Assembly (NCBI GenBank): GCA_965140765.1
Contig: OZ223309.1
Span: 2,294,001 to 2,358,000 of the forward strand
Reading direction: 5' to 3'
From: Sunxiuqinia sp963678245
Lineage (GTDB): Bacteria; Bacteroidota; Bacteroidia; Bacteroidales; Prolixibacteraceae
Length of the DNA stretch: 64,000 nucleotides
Shown: positions 10,294 to 19,009 of the stretch, piece after piece
Position numbering within the stretch: position 1 is the first letter of the stretch
How the letters are laid out: every line of letters starts with the position of its first letter
The notes under the pieces: model-generated
What the model saw: the letters and a program-made list of their open reading frames with translations, nothing else
The model's database searches: none
Told to the model about the DNA's origin: nothing
Made by a program: the position numbers and the translations under genes

Positions 10294-10319
10294 CAGGAAA
10301 GTGCGGACACACTTTCCTG
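10294..10319 (-). promoter_or_regulatory. Intercistronic fecR-susC hairpin (copy A)
   Basis: A perfect 10-bp stem (CAGGAAAGTG / CACTTTCCTG) with a 6-nt loop lies between the fecR (A) stop and the susC (A) start. In the direction of transcription the A-rich side precedes it and no U-run follows, so it is less likely a terminator than an mRNA-processing or stability element that uncouples susC from fecR levels. Read on the plus strand it is followed by a T-run. It is duplicated exactly at 17758-17783. Confidence 0.55.
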
Positions 10320-10327
10320 TTTTTTAT

Positions 10328-11386
10328 TTATTCATATCGACTTACTTTTGTTTTGTCAAGATCCAGTATTATTTTTTGCTTCTCTGTTAATTCGTTATTG
10401 CCTTCCGCTTTACTTTTTAATATTTTATATGATATTGGACTGGTATATGTCAATAGTTCAAGAACATCCGTCAGGCTTTGATTCATAAATGTTGCATGAA
10501 AAGTATATTTTTTGATCTGCTCATTGGTAATTTCAACATCTACATTATACCATCGACCAATTTTTTTTGCAACATCCTCTAAACCTTCATTACGAAAGAT
10601 CAATATACCATCCCTCCACAGTGCATACTGAATAGCTTCAACTTCCCGTACCTGGTATTCTTTGTTTGCATTATTGAAAATAATCCATTGATCGGGACTT
10701 AGAACTGCCAGACTACTGCCGTTTAAATAAGAAACATTTACTTTACCTGTTGCAAGAATGACCTCTTCGGTCTGATCATTTTCATAAGCAATAACATCAA
10801 ATGTCGTCCCCATAACCTCCACATCCAAGCTTTTTGTTTTAACATGAAAAGGGGTCCCATCATGTGTTACATCAAAAAATGCCTCTCCTTCTAGTGATAC
10901 TACCCGTTGATTTTTGAAAGGAACTGTATATTTCAATTTACTTCCATTATTTAGAAACCCAGAACTTCCGTCCGGTAATGTAAATTTGGTACGAACACCT
11001 TCCGGACACTGAATTTCGGCATAGGAAACTTGCTCCGGAATTAATTTTGTCGAAACATAATAGCCAGCAAAACCAAGTAAAAAAGGAAGTATGAAAATAG
11101 CTGCGATTCGTTGAAGAAAATCTAACTTTCCGACCTTCTTAACTTTCTGATTTTCTTCTAAATAAAGCCGATGATGAATCCGATTTAAAAGAAAATCAAA
11201 ATTCGTATTCTCTTGTTCCTCATCCAGTTTAAAATCCATCCAATGCCCACCAAGGTTATTCTTTAATTCCTGACTATTCTCGCTGTCAAAAAATAGCTCA
11301 CGGACATATCTGTATTCCTGCCGGGAGGATTCTCCCGAAAAGTAACGTTTCAATAGCCCTTTTTTTCGTGACATCATATCATTCAA
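10328..11386 (-). CDS. FecR-family anti-sigma factor (A)
   Basis: A 352-residue inner-membrane anti-sigma/sigma regulator. An N-terminal cytoplasmic sigma-binding part (about 1-90) is followed by one membrane segment (IAAIFILPFLLGFAGYYVS, about 90-112). Then come a periplasmic FecR domain (GVRTKFTLPDGSSGFLNNGS, about 130-235) and a C-terminal domain that contacts the SusC STN domain (about 260-340). No sigma gene precedes this copy; the only intact one in the locus is upstream of fecR (B). It differs from FecR (B) at about nine residues, mostly in a patch just before the membrane segment (about residues 80-86). Confidence 0.9.
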   Translation of the reverse strand: MNDMMSRKKGLLKRYFSGESSRQEYRYVRELFFDSENSQELKNNLGGHWMDFKLDEEQENTNFDFLLNRIHHRLYLEENQKVKKVGKLDFLQRIAAIFILPFLLGFAGYYVSTKLIPEQVSYAEIQCPEGVRTKFTLPDGSSGFLNNGSKLKYTVPFKNQRVVSLEGEAFFDVTHDGTPFHVKTKSLDVEVMGTTFDVIAYENDQTEEVILATGKVNVSYLNGSSLAVLSPDQWIIFNNANKEYQVREVEAIQYALWRDGILIFRNEGLEDVAKKIGRWYNVDVEITNEQIKKYTFHATFMNQSLTDVLELLTYTSPISYKILKSKAEGNNELTEKQKIILDLDKTKVSRYE

Positions 11387-11550
11387 TTTTTGCCTGACAA
11401 TAAGTAATATGGATGAGCTAATGAAATCCCCTAGTTGGAATGATTATTTTTTGGGGAAAGAGTAAAACGCCGGGCTGGAAAACAAAGTCCATTCTGTTAA
11501 CAATACAGGAAAAAAGAATTTTAAAGATAATATAACAGAAACTGGGATAA

Positions 11551-11580
11551 CTAAATTTATAGATTTTATCGACTTACAAA
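11551..11580 (-). promoter_or_regulatory. Candidate Bacteroidota-type promoter for fecR (A)
   Basis: On the minus strand TTTG (11580-11577) is followed after 17 bp by TAAATTTA, close to the Bacteroidota consensus TTTG-n19-TAnnTTTG. The spacing is 2 bp short and the last base of the -7 box differs, so this is only a candidate. It lies about 165 bp upstream of the fecR (A) start, in the unique segment between terminator and repeat. Confidence 0.25.
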
Positions 11581-11663
11581 TAAATCAGAATACGACATTC
11601 CCGAGCCGCCCTATTGAGATATAAACAAAACATTTAAAATGAATCAATTCAAGATAAATATTT

Positions 11664-11701
11664 ACATATGGGGCTGTGTATGTTTAGACAGCCCCATATG
11701 T
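11664..11701 (-). terminator. Hairpin terminator after the FN3 lipoprotein gene
   Basis: A perfect 14-bp stem (ACATATGGGGCTGT with its complement) and a 10-nt loop start 7 bp after the FN3-lipoprotein stop codon. The following transcript is AU-rich (AAATATTTAT) but has no clean U-run. It most likely ends the sigma-fecR(B)-susC(B)-susD(B)-FN3 unit and separates it from the A half. Confidence 0.7.
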
Positions 11702-11707
11702 AATTGA

Positions 11708-12352
11708 TTAATTTGTGGTAATAGTCAAACTTCCTCTCAACTTTTCCCCTTGGTAGATTTTAAAGGTATATTCAGTTCCGCTTGTTAGTCCTTCAATTAG
11801 TTTTTGACCAACTACAACATCAGAGTTAGTTAAGGTAATTGTATTAAAATCGACCTCGCCCGATGAAACAGTAATATGAGAGACCTCGGTACCTACTTTC
11901 CATTTTAACACGACCTGATCGGATCCAAGACTTTCAGAATCAACATTATAAAACACATTCTCTGTTCCTGTTGTAAAGGTTAGCTGTTTGTATTCTGAAT
12001 CATTTATCGATCCATCAATACTAACTGCCTTTATTCTTGCAGAATACAAAGAATTACTCCATAGATCTTCTACTTTATATATATCTGTTCCTCCTTCTAT
12101 ATCAAAGCTCTGTAAATCTTGCTGAAACGACAAGCTATCTTTACTAAGCTCCAGTTGATATCTCGCATTACCGATAGGAATCCAAGAGAATGTTACACTA
12201 GCTTCATTTACATTCGCATTGAACAACGCAGGGCGGAACAGCTGATCCGGCTCATTGTCAACCAGCTCTTCCTCGTCACATGAAACATTGATTAGTAATG
12301 TTGAAAATGTTAACACCACTAGAAAAATGATATTATATGGTATTTTTTTCAT
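11708..12352 (-). CDS. Surface lipoprotein with two FN3-like domains
   Basis: A 214-residue lipoprotein: the signal peptide ends LLINVSC (Cys 26) and is followed by acidic residues (DEEE), which favours surface export. Two beta-sandwich repeats are visible. One has ASVTFSWIPIGNARYQLELS followed by LWSNSLYSARIKAV; the other has DQVVLKWKVGTEVSHITVS followed by LIEGLTSGTEYTFKIY. Both are fibronectin-type-III-like. It is the last gene of the B unit, in the place where SusE/SusF-like accessory glycan-binding lipoproteins usually sit. A binding role is inferred from position; no specific family was recognised. Confidence 0.7.
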   Translation of the reverse strand: MKKIPYNIIFLVVLTFSTLLINVSCDEEELVDNEPDQLFRPALFNANVNEASVTFSWIPIGNARYQLELSKDSLSFQQDLQSFDIEGGTDIYKVEDLWSNSLYSARIKAVSIDGSINDSEYKQLTFTTGTENVFYNVDSESLGSDQVVLKWKVGTEVSHITVSSGEVDFNTITLTNSDVVVGQKLIEGLTSGTEYTFKIYQGEKLRGSLTITTN

Positions 12353-12387
12353 TTTATTAAGAGTTTTTATTATGATGTTAAATACTA

Positions 12388-14202
12388 TTAAGGAATCTGG
12401 TCATTGCTAAGCATACCGTTACTTGCTGACAGAACATCTGCATGAATTGGATACAAGTGATTGTTCTTTGTTTTATCATATCCATGTGCAGCTATCCCCA
12501 CCCTATTCGTATAGGAACTTCTTTGACCATCTGACATTCGGGGAATCCAATTAGCTCTGTTATATCCTTCCACTGAGACAGAAGATGGTATCTCATAATC
12601 AGGGTTCAGGATTTCTATTGTTTCATTATCATCCAGATATTTCCAATAAATATAGGTTGGCACATTTGCATATTTAGGATCACCATTTATCAGTTTTTGG
12701 ATATCATCCCGCATTTCATCAATTTTTTCGCCCAATAGGTTCCACCTAACCAAGTCATATTTACGAAGCATCTCTCCGCCAAACTCCCAGGCTCTTTCAT
12801 CAACAATGGCATCAAAGAACGATTCTTTGCTTGCAGATACTGAATTAGCATAAGCGACAACATCTGTTGCCCACTCTTCTTCCGGAAAAGCTCTTTTCCT
12901 TACCAACGATAGAGCATTTTGTGCCGCCTGCGTAGGTCCATTTATTTCATTTTCTGATTCAGCAAACATTAACACAATATCAGCATAGCGCATAAGTGGC
13001 CAATTTACACCTGTATAAGATACTTTACTCAAATCACCACCAAGCGATGGAGTAATCCATGACCTACGCCATTTTGTAGGCTTGACATAATCGGCTTTAT
13101 CATATCGAAGTGGATATTGCTTTCCTACGTTTTCGCTATTATTATAGTCAAACAATGCAGCTGAAACATCTCTTCGACTATCATCAGTATCAAACGAATA
13201 GTAGTAAGTCATCGGGACTGAAATCTCAGCTCCTGCCTTTCCATATTTCGTATCGCTTGAACGATGTTTCATTCCAATAGAGTACGCAACCCTACCGCTA
13301 TATGTACGCCCGTAAGGAATTTCGAAAAGCACTTCGCCATATGTCAAGTCCTGGCTGTAAGCATGAATTGTTTTAAAAATATTTTCAAAATCTGGATTTA
13401 AAGCGTGTTTTCCGCTTTCCATAACTTCACGGCACTCTTCATTGGCGATTTGATAATACTCTTCCCAATATCTCCCACGTCTGGTCTCCAGAGTTGTATT
13501 ACGAAGCGAATACCCAGCGTAAGACAAGGCCATTCGAGCCCGCAACCCTTTCACAAAAGCCCGGTTTACCCTTTCAGCGGTTTTAGTAACAGTCATCCAG
13601 GGAACATACTCTTCAACATCAGCTAAATCTTGGATTAGGTACTCATAAATAAGATCTCTGTCAGTTTTTTGAAGATAGAAGTCGTCTCCTGCCTGCGTTG
13701 ATTTTACTTTGAACGGCACATCACCCCAGAGACTAACAAGCTCATAGTATAATAACGCCCTCAATGTAACGGCTTCGCCATATAAGCGATGAACTTCGTC
13801 CGAATATTCTCCTTCCCATATTGGACTTTGGGGTAGATTGTCGATACAAACATTAGCCCTTTCAATGGTTTGGTATATTAAATTCCAGACTCTATCTAGG
13901 CCTGTAGATCCTTCTGTTCCAGCATAATGAGCCAACGATCTATTGCTCCCATTATCGTCAGCCATACATAGCTCTACATCTGTGTCGCATTTATAAAAAA
14001 GTCCCATATGGTATGTGTACATGTAATAAGAAGTAATATTACCATAAATACCATATACTGCTTTGGTCGCAAAATCCAGATTGGAAAATGTTGTCTCCTC
14101 TGTAAAAGTTGATTTAGAATCTGTTTCCAGGTAATCCTCGCACGAGCTAGTCGTGCTAAGTATTAACAATCCGAATACAATAATCTTTATATATTTCTTC
14201 AT
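12388..14202 (-). CDS. SusD/RagB-family lipoprotein (B)
   Basis: A 604-residue surface lipoprotein, long for SusD. The signal peptide ends STTSSC (Cys 21) followed by EDYLETDSK. Typical blocks are LYGEAVTLRALLYYELVSLWGDVPF near residue 138, PLMRYADIVLMFAESENEINGP near 405 and DERAWEFGGEMLRKYDLVRW near 465. The gene starts 10 bp after the susC (B) stop. It shares only family-level similarity with SusD (A), so the two SusCD pairs probably import different oligosaccharides or sizes although their signalling modules are the same. Confidence 0.93.
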   Translation of the reverse strand: MKKYIKIIVFGLLILSTTSSCEDYLETDSKSTFTEETTFSNLDFATKAVYGIYGNITSYYMYTYHMGLFYKCDTDVELCMADDNGSNRSLAHYAGTEGSTGLDRVWNLIYQTIERANVCIDNLPQSPIWEGEYSDEVHRLYGEAVTLRALLYYELVSLWGDVPFKVKSTQAGDDFYLQKTDRDLIYEYLIQDLADVEEYVPWMTVTKTAERVNRAFVKGLRARMALSYAGYSLRNTTLETRRGRYWEEYYQIANEECREVMESGKHALNPDFENIFKTIHAYSQDLTYGEVLFEIPYGRTYSGRVAYSIGMKHRSSDTKYGKAGAEISVPMTYYYSFDTDDSRRDVSAALFDYNNSENVGKQYPLRYDKADYVKPTKWRRSWITPSLGGDLSKVSYTGVNWPLMRYADIVLMFAESENEINGPTQAAQNALSLVRKRAFPEEEWATDVVAYANSVSASKESFFDAIVDERAWEFGGEMLRKYDLVRWNLLGEKIDEMRDDIQKLINGDPKYANVPTYIYWKYLDDNETIEILNPDYEIPSSVSVEGYNRANWIPRMSDGQRSSYTNRVGIAAHGYDKTKNNHLYPIHADVLSASNGMLSNDQIP

Positions 14203-14212
14203 AACTTATCTA

Positions 14213-17200
14213 TTAAAATTCCACATTTAATCCAACATTAAACGATTTGCTCCTTGGATAAGCACACCAATCGACGCCAGGTGTTAAAGGAGTTGAACGC
14301 CTCGTATCGACCTCTGGGTCGTATCCCGAATAGTTTGTCCACAACCAAGGATTATATGCGGTTACATACGCTCTCAATTTACTTATATGCAGTTTATTAA
14401 CAAGTCTTTTAGGAACTGTATACCCAATGGTTATATTATTAAGCCTTAAAAAAGAGCCATCTTCAACGACCCATGAATGAAGCGGGGCGCGAGCCATTGA
14501 AGCTGACCACATTGTCGCACTTTGATTGATTTCAGCCAGTTGTGTAGGATCGCTTATATCTTCACCTGTTGCTTGATCTACATAAGTAAACCTGTTCTCA
14601 GAATTCATTAATCCTAATAGGTTCTTATACTTCCTAGCTGACAAATAGGTAGTAAAATAAAGTTTGTTTGCATTGTAAATATCATTTCCATACACCCAAT
14701 TGAAAAATGCTGAGAAATCAATGCCCTTATATTGAGTCATGAGGTTGATCCCTCCTGTGTGTTTAGGATTTGCATCTCCAATAACAACTTTGTCATTTGC
14801 AGCGTTAACAATAAAATCACCATTTTGATCCTTCAGCTTTAACGAGCCTGGCCCAAATTTCGATGAACCAATTATGTCACTATTATCGGACACTCCTTCT
14901 TTTAAGACATAAGTTCCGTCGGTATAATTAAAGTCATCAAAAGAATACATTCCCTCTGTTTCGTATCCGTACATCAGACCAACTTTTCCACCTTCTTCAA
15001 TCAAGTAATCATCAGTAGGTCCGTCGTTGGAAGTCCATCCTGAACTTTCTGTCCAACTTTTTGTCTCTCCCAGCTCATCAATGCTATTCTTATTAAACGC
15101 GATATTGAAAGCAACTGAGAACCTGAAATCTTGTTTTTCTATAATACTTGCGTTCAACGAAAGCTCAACGCCTCTATTAGATGTTTGTCCAACGTTTTGC
15201 CATTGAATTGAGTACCCTGAGTTCGATGGTATTGAGGCTTTCATAAGTAAATCCTCTGTTGTATTCTTGTATAACTCGACAGAACCAGACAACCGTTGCT
15301 TAAAAAAACCAAAATCAAGCCCCAAGTTTCTTGTGATTGTTGTTTCCCACTTAAGCTCAGGATTTGAGAGTATAGAACTAGGCACAATGTATGGGGTCAG
15401 TGTACTCTCGTTTCCATCCAGCATTAAATATTTTGCTTGTGTATTAAATGTTTTTTTCCAAGCATCATCATATATTCTATTATTACCGGCCTCCCCGTAA
15501 CTGGCTCTAAATTTCATGTCACTTAGCCAGTTGCTTGAAAACTCCATGAATTTTTCGTCTGACACACGCCAAGCCACTGCAAATGAGGGGAAATACCCCC
15601 ATTGGTTACTGGGTGCAAATTTACTCGATCCATCGGCACGAAATGTAGCAGAAACAAGATACTTCCCTTTACGATCAAAATTAACCCTCCCGAAAAATGA
15701 TGATATTTTCGAAGCCGGGCTATCATACGTTTCTAGAGGATCGGCTACGCCCAAACTCATCATGTTTAATGCACTAAGTGCATCAATGTATTTCGGAAAA
15801 TATTTCGCAGAAGACAATACTGATTCGTATTTAGAATAGTTTAATTCCTGCCCAACCATCACAGTCAGATTATTTTCAGGGATAAAGTCCTTTTTGCTAT
15901 ATGTTAGTATATTAGCTAAACGGCAACTGTTCTTACTAATTGTTTCGATACTAGCCATTGGCTGCGTCCCATAGTTTTGAACATTTGATGTTTTGATTCC
16001 ATAAAAACGCTTATTATTCCTCTCTTCATATCGTTGTCCATATTCGAACCGATAATTCAGGTTTTCTGAAAATTTGATTTTAGCAGCACCATTATAATCA
16101 AACCTTAATCGTTTTGATCTACGATAGTCATCGTTGGTTTGATCCAATGGATTCAAAACATAGCTGCTAGTTATTTCATAATCTTCTTCTTCGTCTATAA
16201 AGGCTGACAGCCCCTCTACAGGCCTAAATTGCACAGCATGAGCTAAACGGCTGTTAGAAGAAGTACCTGCCCCTTTTAATCTATAATCAGACAATCGCGT
16301 ATTGAGGTCTATTTTCAGCCATTTACTGACATTATGTGATGTTTTTATTGATAAATTAGTTCTTGTATATCCTGATCCGATCATGATTTCTTTTTCATCG
16401 TTTCTAGTCAGGCTAACATTGTATTTAGAGGTTTCACCTCCTCCTGTCACGGAAAGGTTATGGTATATGCTTGTACCCGTTTCGCCAAAAATTTCATTCT
16501 GCCAATCTGTACCATCCATCTGCTTATACAAACCAATATCTCTATAATCTCCAAAGTACTTTTCAAAGACGTCATCTTCACTAGCTATTTCATACTGCCA
16601 AAAAACATACTCATACGGGTCAAGCACATCCAATGTTTTGGTGATTGTTTTAATACCTCCATAAGTATTATAGCTTACTTTTCCTTTGGTTTCAAAACCA
16701 CTTTTTGTGGTAACAAGAATAACCCCATTTGCACCACGGGCTCCATATATTGCAGTTGAAGATGCATCTTTTAAAATATCAATAGATTCAATATCAGTAG
16801 GTGAAATATCATTTATATCTGCAACGGGGAAGCCGTCAACAATATAAAGTGGTGAATTGTCCTGAGTGATTGAGCCTCCACCTCTGATCCTTATTTTAAT
16901 ATCAGCATCAGGCGAGCCTTCAGTTTGGGTCACCTGGACCCCTGGCATTCGTCCGACAATTGCTTGAGATGCTGATGTTACAGGAATATCTTTTAATGCA
17001 TTTCCGCTTACAGATGAAACCGAACCGGTTAAATCTTTTCTCCTCACGGTTCCATATCCGATAGCTACGACCTCTTCTATTCCAACGGATTCTTCACTTA
17101 AGGTCACATCAATTGTCTCCTTACCTTTAACAGGGATTTCTTGTTTCTTCATTCCTACAAATGAAAATACCAGAATGGCATCTCCTGAAACGCCTGAGAT

Positions 17201-17701
17201 GGAATAATTACCATCATCATCAGTTATCGTGCCTGTTGTCGTACCCTTGATGACTACGGTAACACCCGGCAGTGACTGACCTGATGAATCAGTAACTTTT
17301 CCTCTTATGTTCTTCTGTTGAACAGATAAATCGGTGGATTCTGTGGTTAAAATTATTTGCCGGTCCTTAATCATTACTCTGACATTGGTCCTGTCAAATA
17401 GTTGTGTTAGGATTTCTCCAACTTCTTCCTCATCGACATTAATGTCAACTTTCCGATTCACATCAACCAATTTTTGATTGAAAAGAAAAAAGAAACTAGT
17501 TTGATTCTCAATCTCATTTAAAACTTCAATCACTTTAACATCTCTCATTTCCATTGAAAGACGTGCTTGCTGTGAAAAAGATTTTAGAGCCCAGGACTGG
17601 GATACAAAGAATAGCACAAAGAATAAACTTAAACGCATCACTTTCCAAAATTTAATCAGTGAGCAGATTAACTCTGACACCCAGATTCGTTTTTTTTTCA
17701 T
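14213..17701 (-). CDS. SusC/RagA TonB-dependent transducer (B) with STN domain
   Basis: A 1162-residue outer-membrane importer with the same layout as SusC (A): signal, STN, carboxypeptidase-regulatory-like domain, TonB-box region, plug (DASSTAIYGARGANGVILVTT) and 22-strand barrel ending FNVGLNVEF. Residues 1-217 are identical to SusC (A). Divergence begins directly after the shared GYGTV motif. It is preceded by fecR (B) and the ECF sigma gene, and followed by susD (B). The boundary between identical and diverged sequence coincides with the border between signalling and transport domains. Confidence 0.95.
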   Translation of the reverse strand: MKKKRIWVSELICSLIKFWKVMRLSLFFVLFFVSQSWALKSFSQQARLSMEMRDVKVIEVLNEIENQTSFFFLFNQKLVDVNRKVDINVDEEEVGEILTQLFDRTNVRVMIKDRQIILTTESTDLSVQQKNIRGKVTDSSGQSLPGVTVVIKGTTTGTITDDDGNYSISGVSGDAILVFSFVGMKKQEIPVKGKETIDVTLSEESVGIEEVVAIGYGTVRRKDLTGSVSSVSGNALKDIPVTSASQAIVGRMPGVQVTQTEGSPDADIKIRIRGGGSITQDNSPLYIVDGFPVADINDISPTDIESIDILKDASSTAIYGARGANGVILVTTKSGFETKGKVSYNTYGGIKTITKTLDVLDPYEYVFWQYEIASEDDVFEKYFGDYRDIGLYKQMDGTDWQNEIFGETGTSIYHNLSVTGGGETSKYNVSLTRNDEKEIMIGSGYTRTNLSIKTSHNVSKWLKIDLNTRLSDYRLKGAGTSSNSRLAHAVQFRPVEGLSAFIDEEEDYEITSSYVLNPLDQTNDDYRRSKRLRFDYNGAAKIKFSENLNYRFEYGQRYEERNNKRFYGIKTSNVQNYGTQPMASIETISKNSCRLANILTYSKKDFIPENNLTVMVGQELNYSKYESVLSSAKYFPKYIDALSALNMMSLGVADPLETYDSPASKISSFFGRVNFDRKGKYLVSATFRADGSSKFAPSNQWGYFPSFAVAWRVSDEKFMEFSSNWLSDMKFRASYGEAGNNRIYDDAWKKTFNTQAKYLMLDGNESTLTPYIVPSSILSNPELKWETTITRNLGLDFGFFKQRLSGSVELYKNTTEDLLMKASIPSNSGYSIQWQNVGQTSNRGVELSLNASIIEKQDFRFSVAFNIAFNKNSIDELGETKSWTESSGWTSNDGPTDDYLIEEGGKVGLMYGYETEGMYSFDDFNYTDGTYVLKEGVSDNSDIIGSSKFGPGSLKLKDQNGDFIVNAANDKVVIGDANPKHTGGINLMTQYKGIDFSAFFNWVYGNDIYNANKLYFTTYLSARKYKNLLGLMNSENRFTYVDQATGEDISDPTQLAEINQSATMWSASMARAPLHSWVVEDGSFLRLNNITIGYTVPKRLVNKLHISKLRAYVTAYNPWLWTNYSGYDPEVDTRRSTPLTPGVDWCAYPRSKSFNVGLNVEF

Positions 17702-17757
17702 AAATTTGATTCATTAAGTGGTTAAATATTTACTAGCATTACACTACTTGATTCATG

Positions 17758-17783
17758 CAGGAAAGTGCGGACACACTTTCCTG
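17758..17783 (-). promoter_or_regulatory. Intercistronic fecR-susC hairpin (copy B)
   Basis: Exact copy of the hairpin at 10294-10319, a 10-bp perfect stem with loop CGGACA, located between the fecR (B) stop and the susC (B) start. No U-run follows it in the transcribed direction. Confidence 0.55.
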
Positions 17784-17791
17784 TTTTTTAT

Positions 17792-18850
17792 TTATTCATA
17801 TCGACTTACTTTTGTTTTGTCAAGATCCAGTATTATTTTTTGCTTCTCTGTTAATTCGTTATTGCCTTCCGCTTTACTTTTTAATATTTTATATGATATT
17901 GGACTGGTATATATCAATAGTTCAAGAACATCCGTCAGGCTTTGATTCATAAATGTTGCATGAAAAGTATATTTTTTGATCTGCTCATTGGTAATTTCAA
18001 CATCTACATTATACCATCGACCAATTTTTTTTGCAACATCCTCTAAACCTTCATTACGAAAGATCAATATACCATCCCTCCACAGTGCATACTGAATAGC
18101 TTCAACTTCCCGTACCTGGTATTCTTTGTTTGCATTATTGAAAATAATCCGTTGATCGGGACTTAGAACTGCCAGGCTATTCCCGTTTAAATAAGAAACA
18201 TTTACTTTACCTGTTGCAAGAATGACCTCTTCGGTCTGATCATTTTCATAAGCAATAACATCAAATGTCGTCCCCATAACCTCCACATCCAAGCTTTTTG
18301 TTTTAACATGAAAAGGGGTCCCATCATGTGTTACATCAAAAAATGCCTCTCCTTCTAGTGATACTACCCGTTGATTTTTGAAAGGAACTGTATATTTCAA
18401 TTTACTTCCATTATTTAGAAACCCAGAACTACCGTCCGGCAATACAAATTTGGTTCGAACACCTTCCGGACACTGAATTTCGGCATAGGAAACTTGCTCC
18501 GGAATTAATTTCGTCGAAACATAATAGCCAGCAAAACCAAGTAAAAAAGGAAGTATGAAAATAGCTGCGATTCGTTGAAGAAAATCTAACTTTTTTAAGT
18601 TCTTAAATCTCTGATTTTCTTCCAAATAAAGTCGATGATGAATCCGATTTAAAAGAAAATCAAAATTCGTATTCTCTTGTTCCTCATCCAGTTTAAAATC
18701 CATCCAATGCCCACCAAGGTTATTCTTTAATTCCTGACTATTCTCGCTGTCAAAAAATAGCTCACGGACATATCTGTATTCCTGCCGGGAGGATTCTCCC
18801 GAAAAGTAACGTTTCAATAGCCCTTTTTTTCGTGACATCATATCATTCAA
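17792..18850 (-). CDS. FecR-family anti-sigma factor (B)
   Basis: A 352-residue anti-sigma regulator, almost identical to FecR (A). It has a cytoplasmic N-terminus, one membrane helix near residue 100, a periplasmic FecR domain and a C-terminal SusC-contacting domain. Differences from A include QRFKNLKKL against QKVKKVGKL before the membrane helix, and single changes such as V/T, N/S, R/W and I/T. It lies 159 bp downstream of the ECF sigma gene, the normal sigma-fecR-susC order, so this is the canonical partner of that sigma factor. Confidence 0.92.
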   Translation of the reverse strand: MNDMMSRKKGLLKRYFSGESSRQEYRYVRELFFDSENSQELKNNLGGHWMDFKLDEEQENTNFDFLLNRIHHRLYLEENQRFKNLKKLDFLQRIAAIFILPFLLGFAGYYVSTKLIPEQVSYAEIQCPEGVRTKFVLPDGSSGFLNNGSKLKYTVPFKNQRVVSLEGEAFFDVTHDGTPFHVKTKSLDVEVMGTTFDVIAYENDQTEEVILATGKVNVSYLNGNSLAVLSPDQRIIFNNANKEYQVREVEAIQYALWRDGILIFRNEGLEDVAKKIGRWYNVDVEITNEQIKKYTFHATFMNQSLTDVLELLIYTSPISYKILKSKAEGNNELTEKQKIILDLDKTKVSRYE

Positions 18851-19009
18851 TTTTTGCCTGACAATAAGTAATATGGATGAGCTAATGAAATCCCCTAGTT
18901 GAAATGATTATTTTTTTTAGTTATATAGTATAACTTCTTGATTATTAGAAAATATCGCTCCTGAAAAAGCCTAAAAAAAGAGATTTTTAAAAGACTACAT
19001 ATAGCCAAC

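Larger units (their letters stand above)
9585..11452 (-). repeat. Long direct repeat, copy A (fecR plus susC 5' end)
   Basis: This 1868-bp block matches 17049-18916 at a constant offset of 7464 bp with no indels that I can see. It contains the first 653 bp of susC (A), the fecR-susC spacer with its hairpin, all of fecR (A) and 66 bp upstream. By eye roughly 20 mismatches occur, all inside or just upstream of fecR. From 9585 to about 10447 I see none. Similarity stops abruptly at the start of the SusC plug on one side and upstream of fecR on the other. Confidence 0.93.
11387..11707. other. Intergenic region between fecR (A) and the FN3 lipoprotein gene
   Basis: A 321-bp gap inside the PUL. 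Its first 66 bp belong to the long repeat, then the sequence is unique. It holds the terminator of the upstream transcription unit at 11664-11701 and a weak promoter candidate at 11551-11580. This suggests the A half of the locus is transcribed from its own promoter and not only by read-through. Confidence 0.6.
17049..18916 (-). repeat. Long direct repeat, copy B (fecR plus susC 5' end)
   Basis: Partner of 9585-11452 in the same orientation. It covers the susC (B) 5' end, spacer and hairpin, complete fecR (B) and 66 bp upstream. The differences I found sit in four clusters within fecR plus one upstream base, which gives a mosaic pattern of identical and diverged patches. Confidence 0.93.

Noticed and set aside
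9585..11452. Assembly artefact producing the repeat
   Set aside because: About 20 clustered differences inside fecR and different flanks on both sides argue for two genuine copies, though long reads would settle it.
9585..18916. Invertible (shufflon-type) SusC switch
   Set aside because: The two repeats are in direct, not inverted, orientation and no recombinase gene is inside the locus, so inversion is not expected; only deletion or duplication fits.
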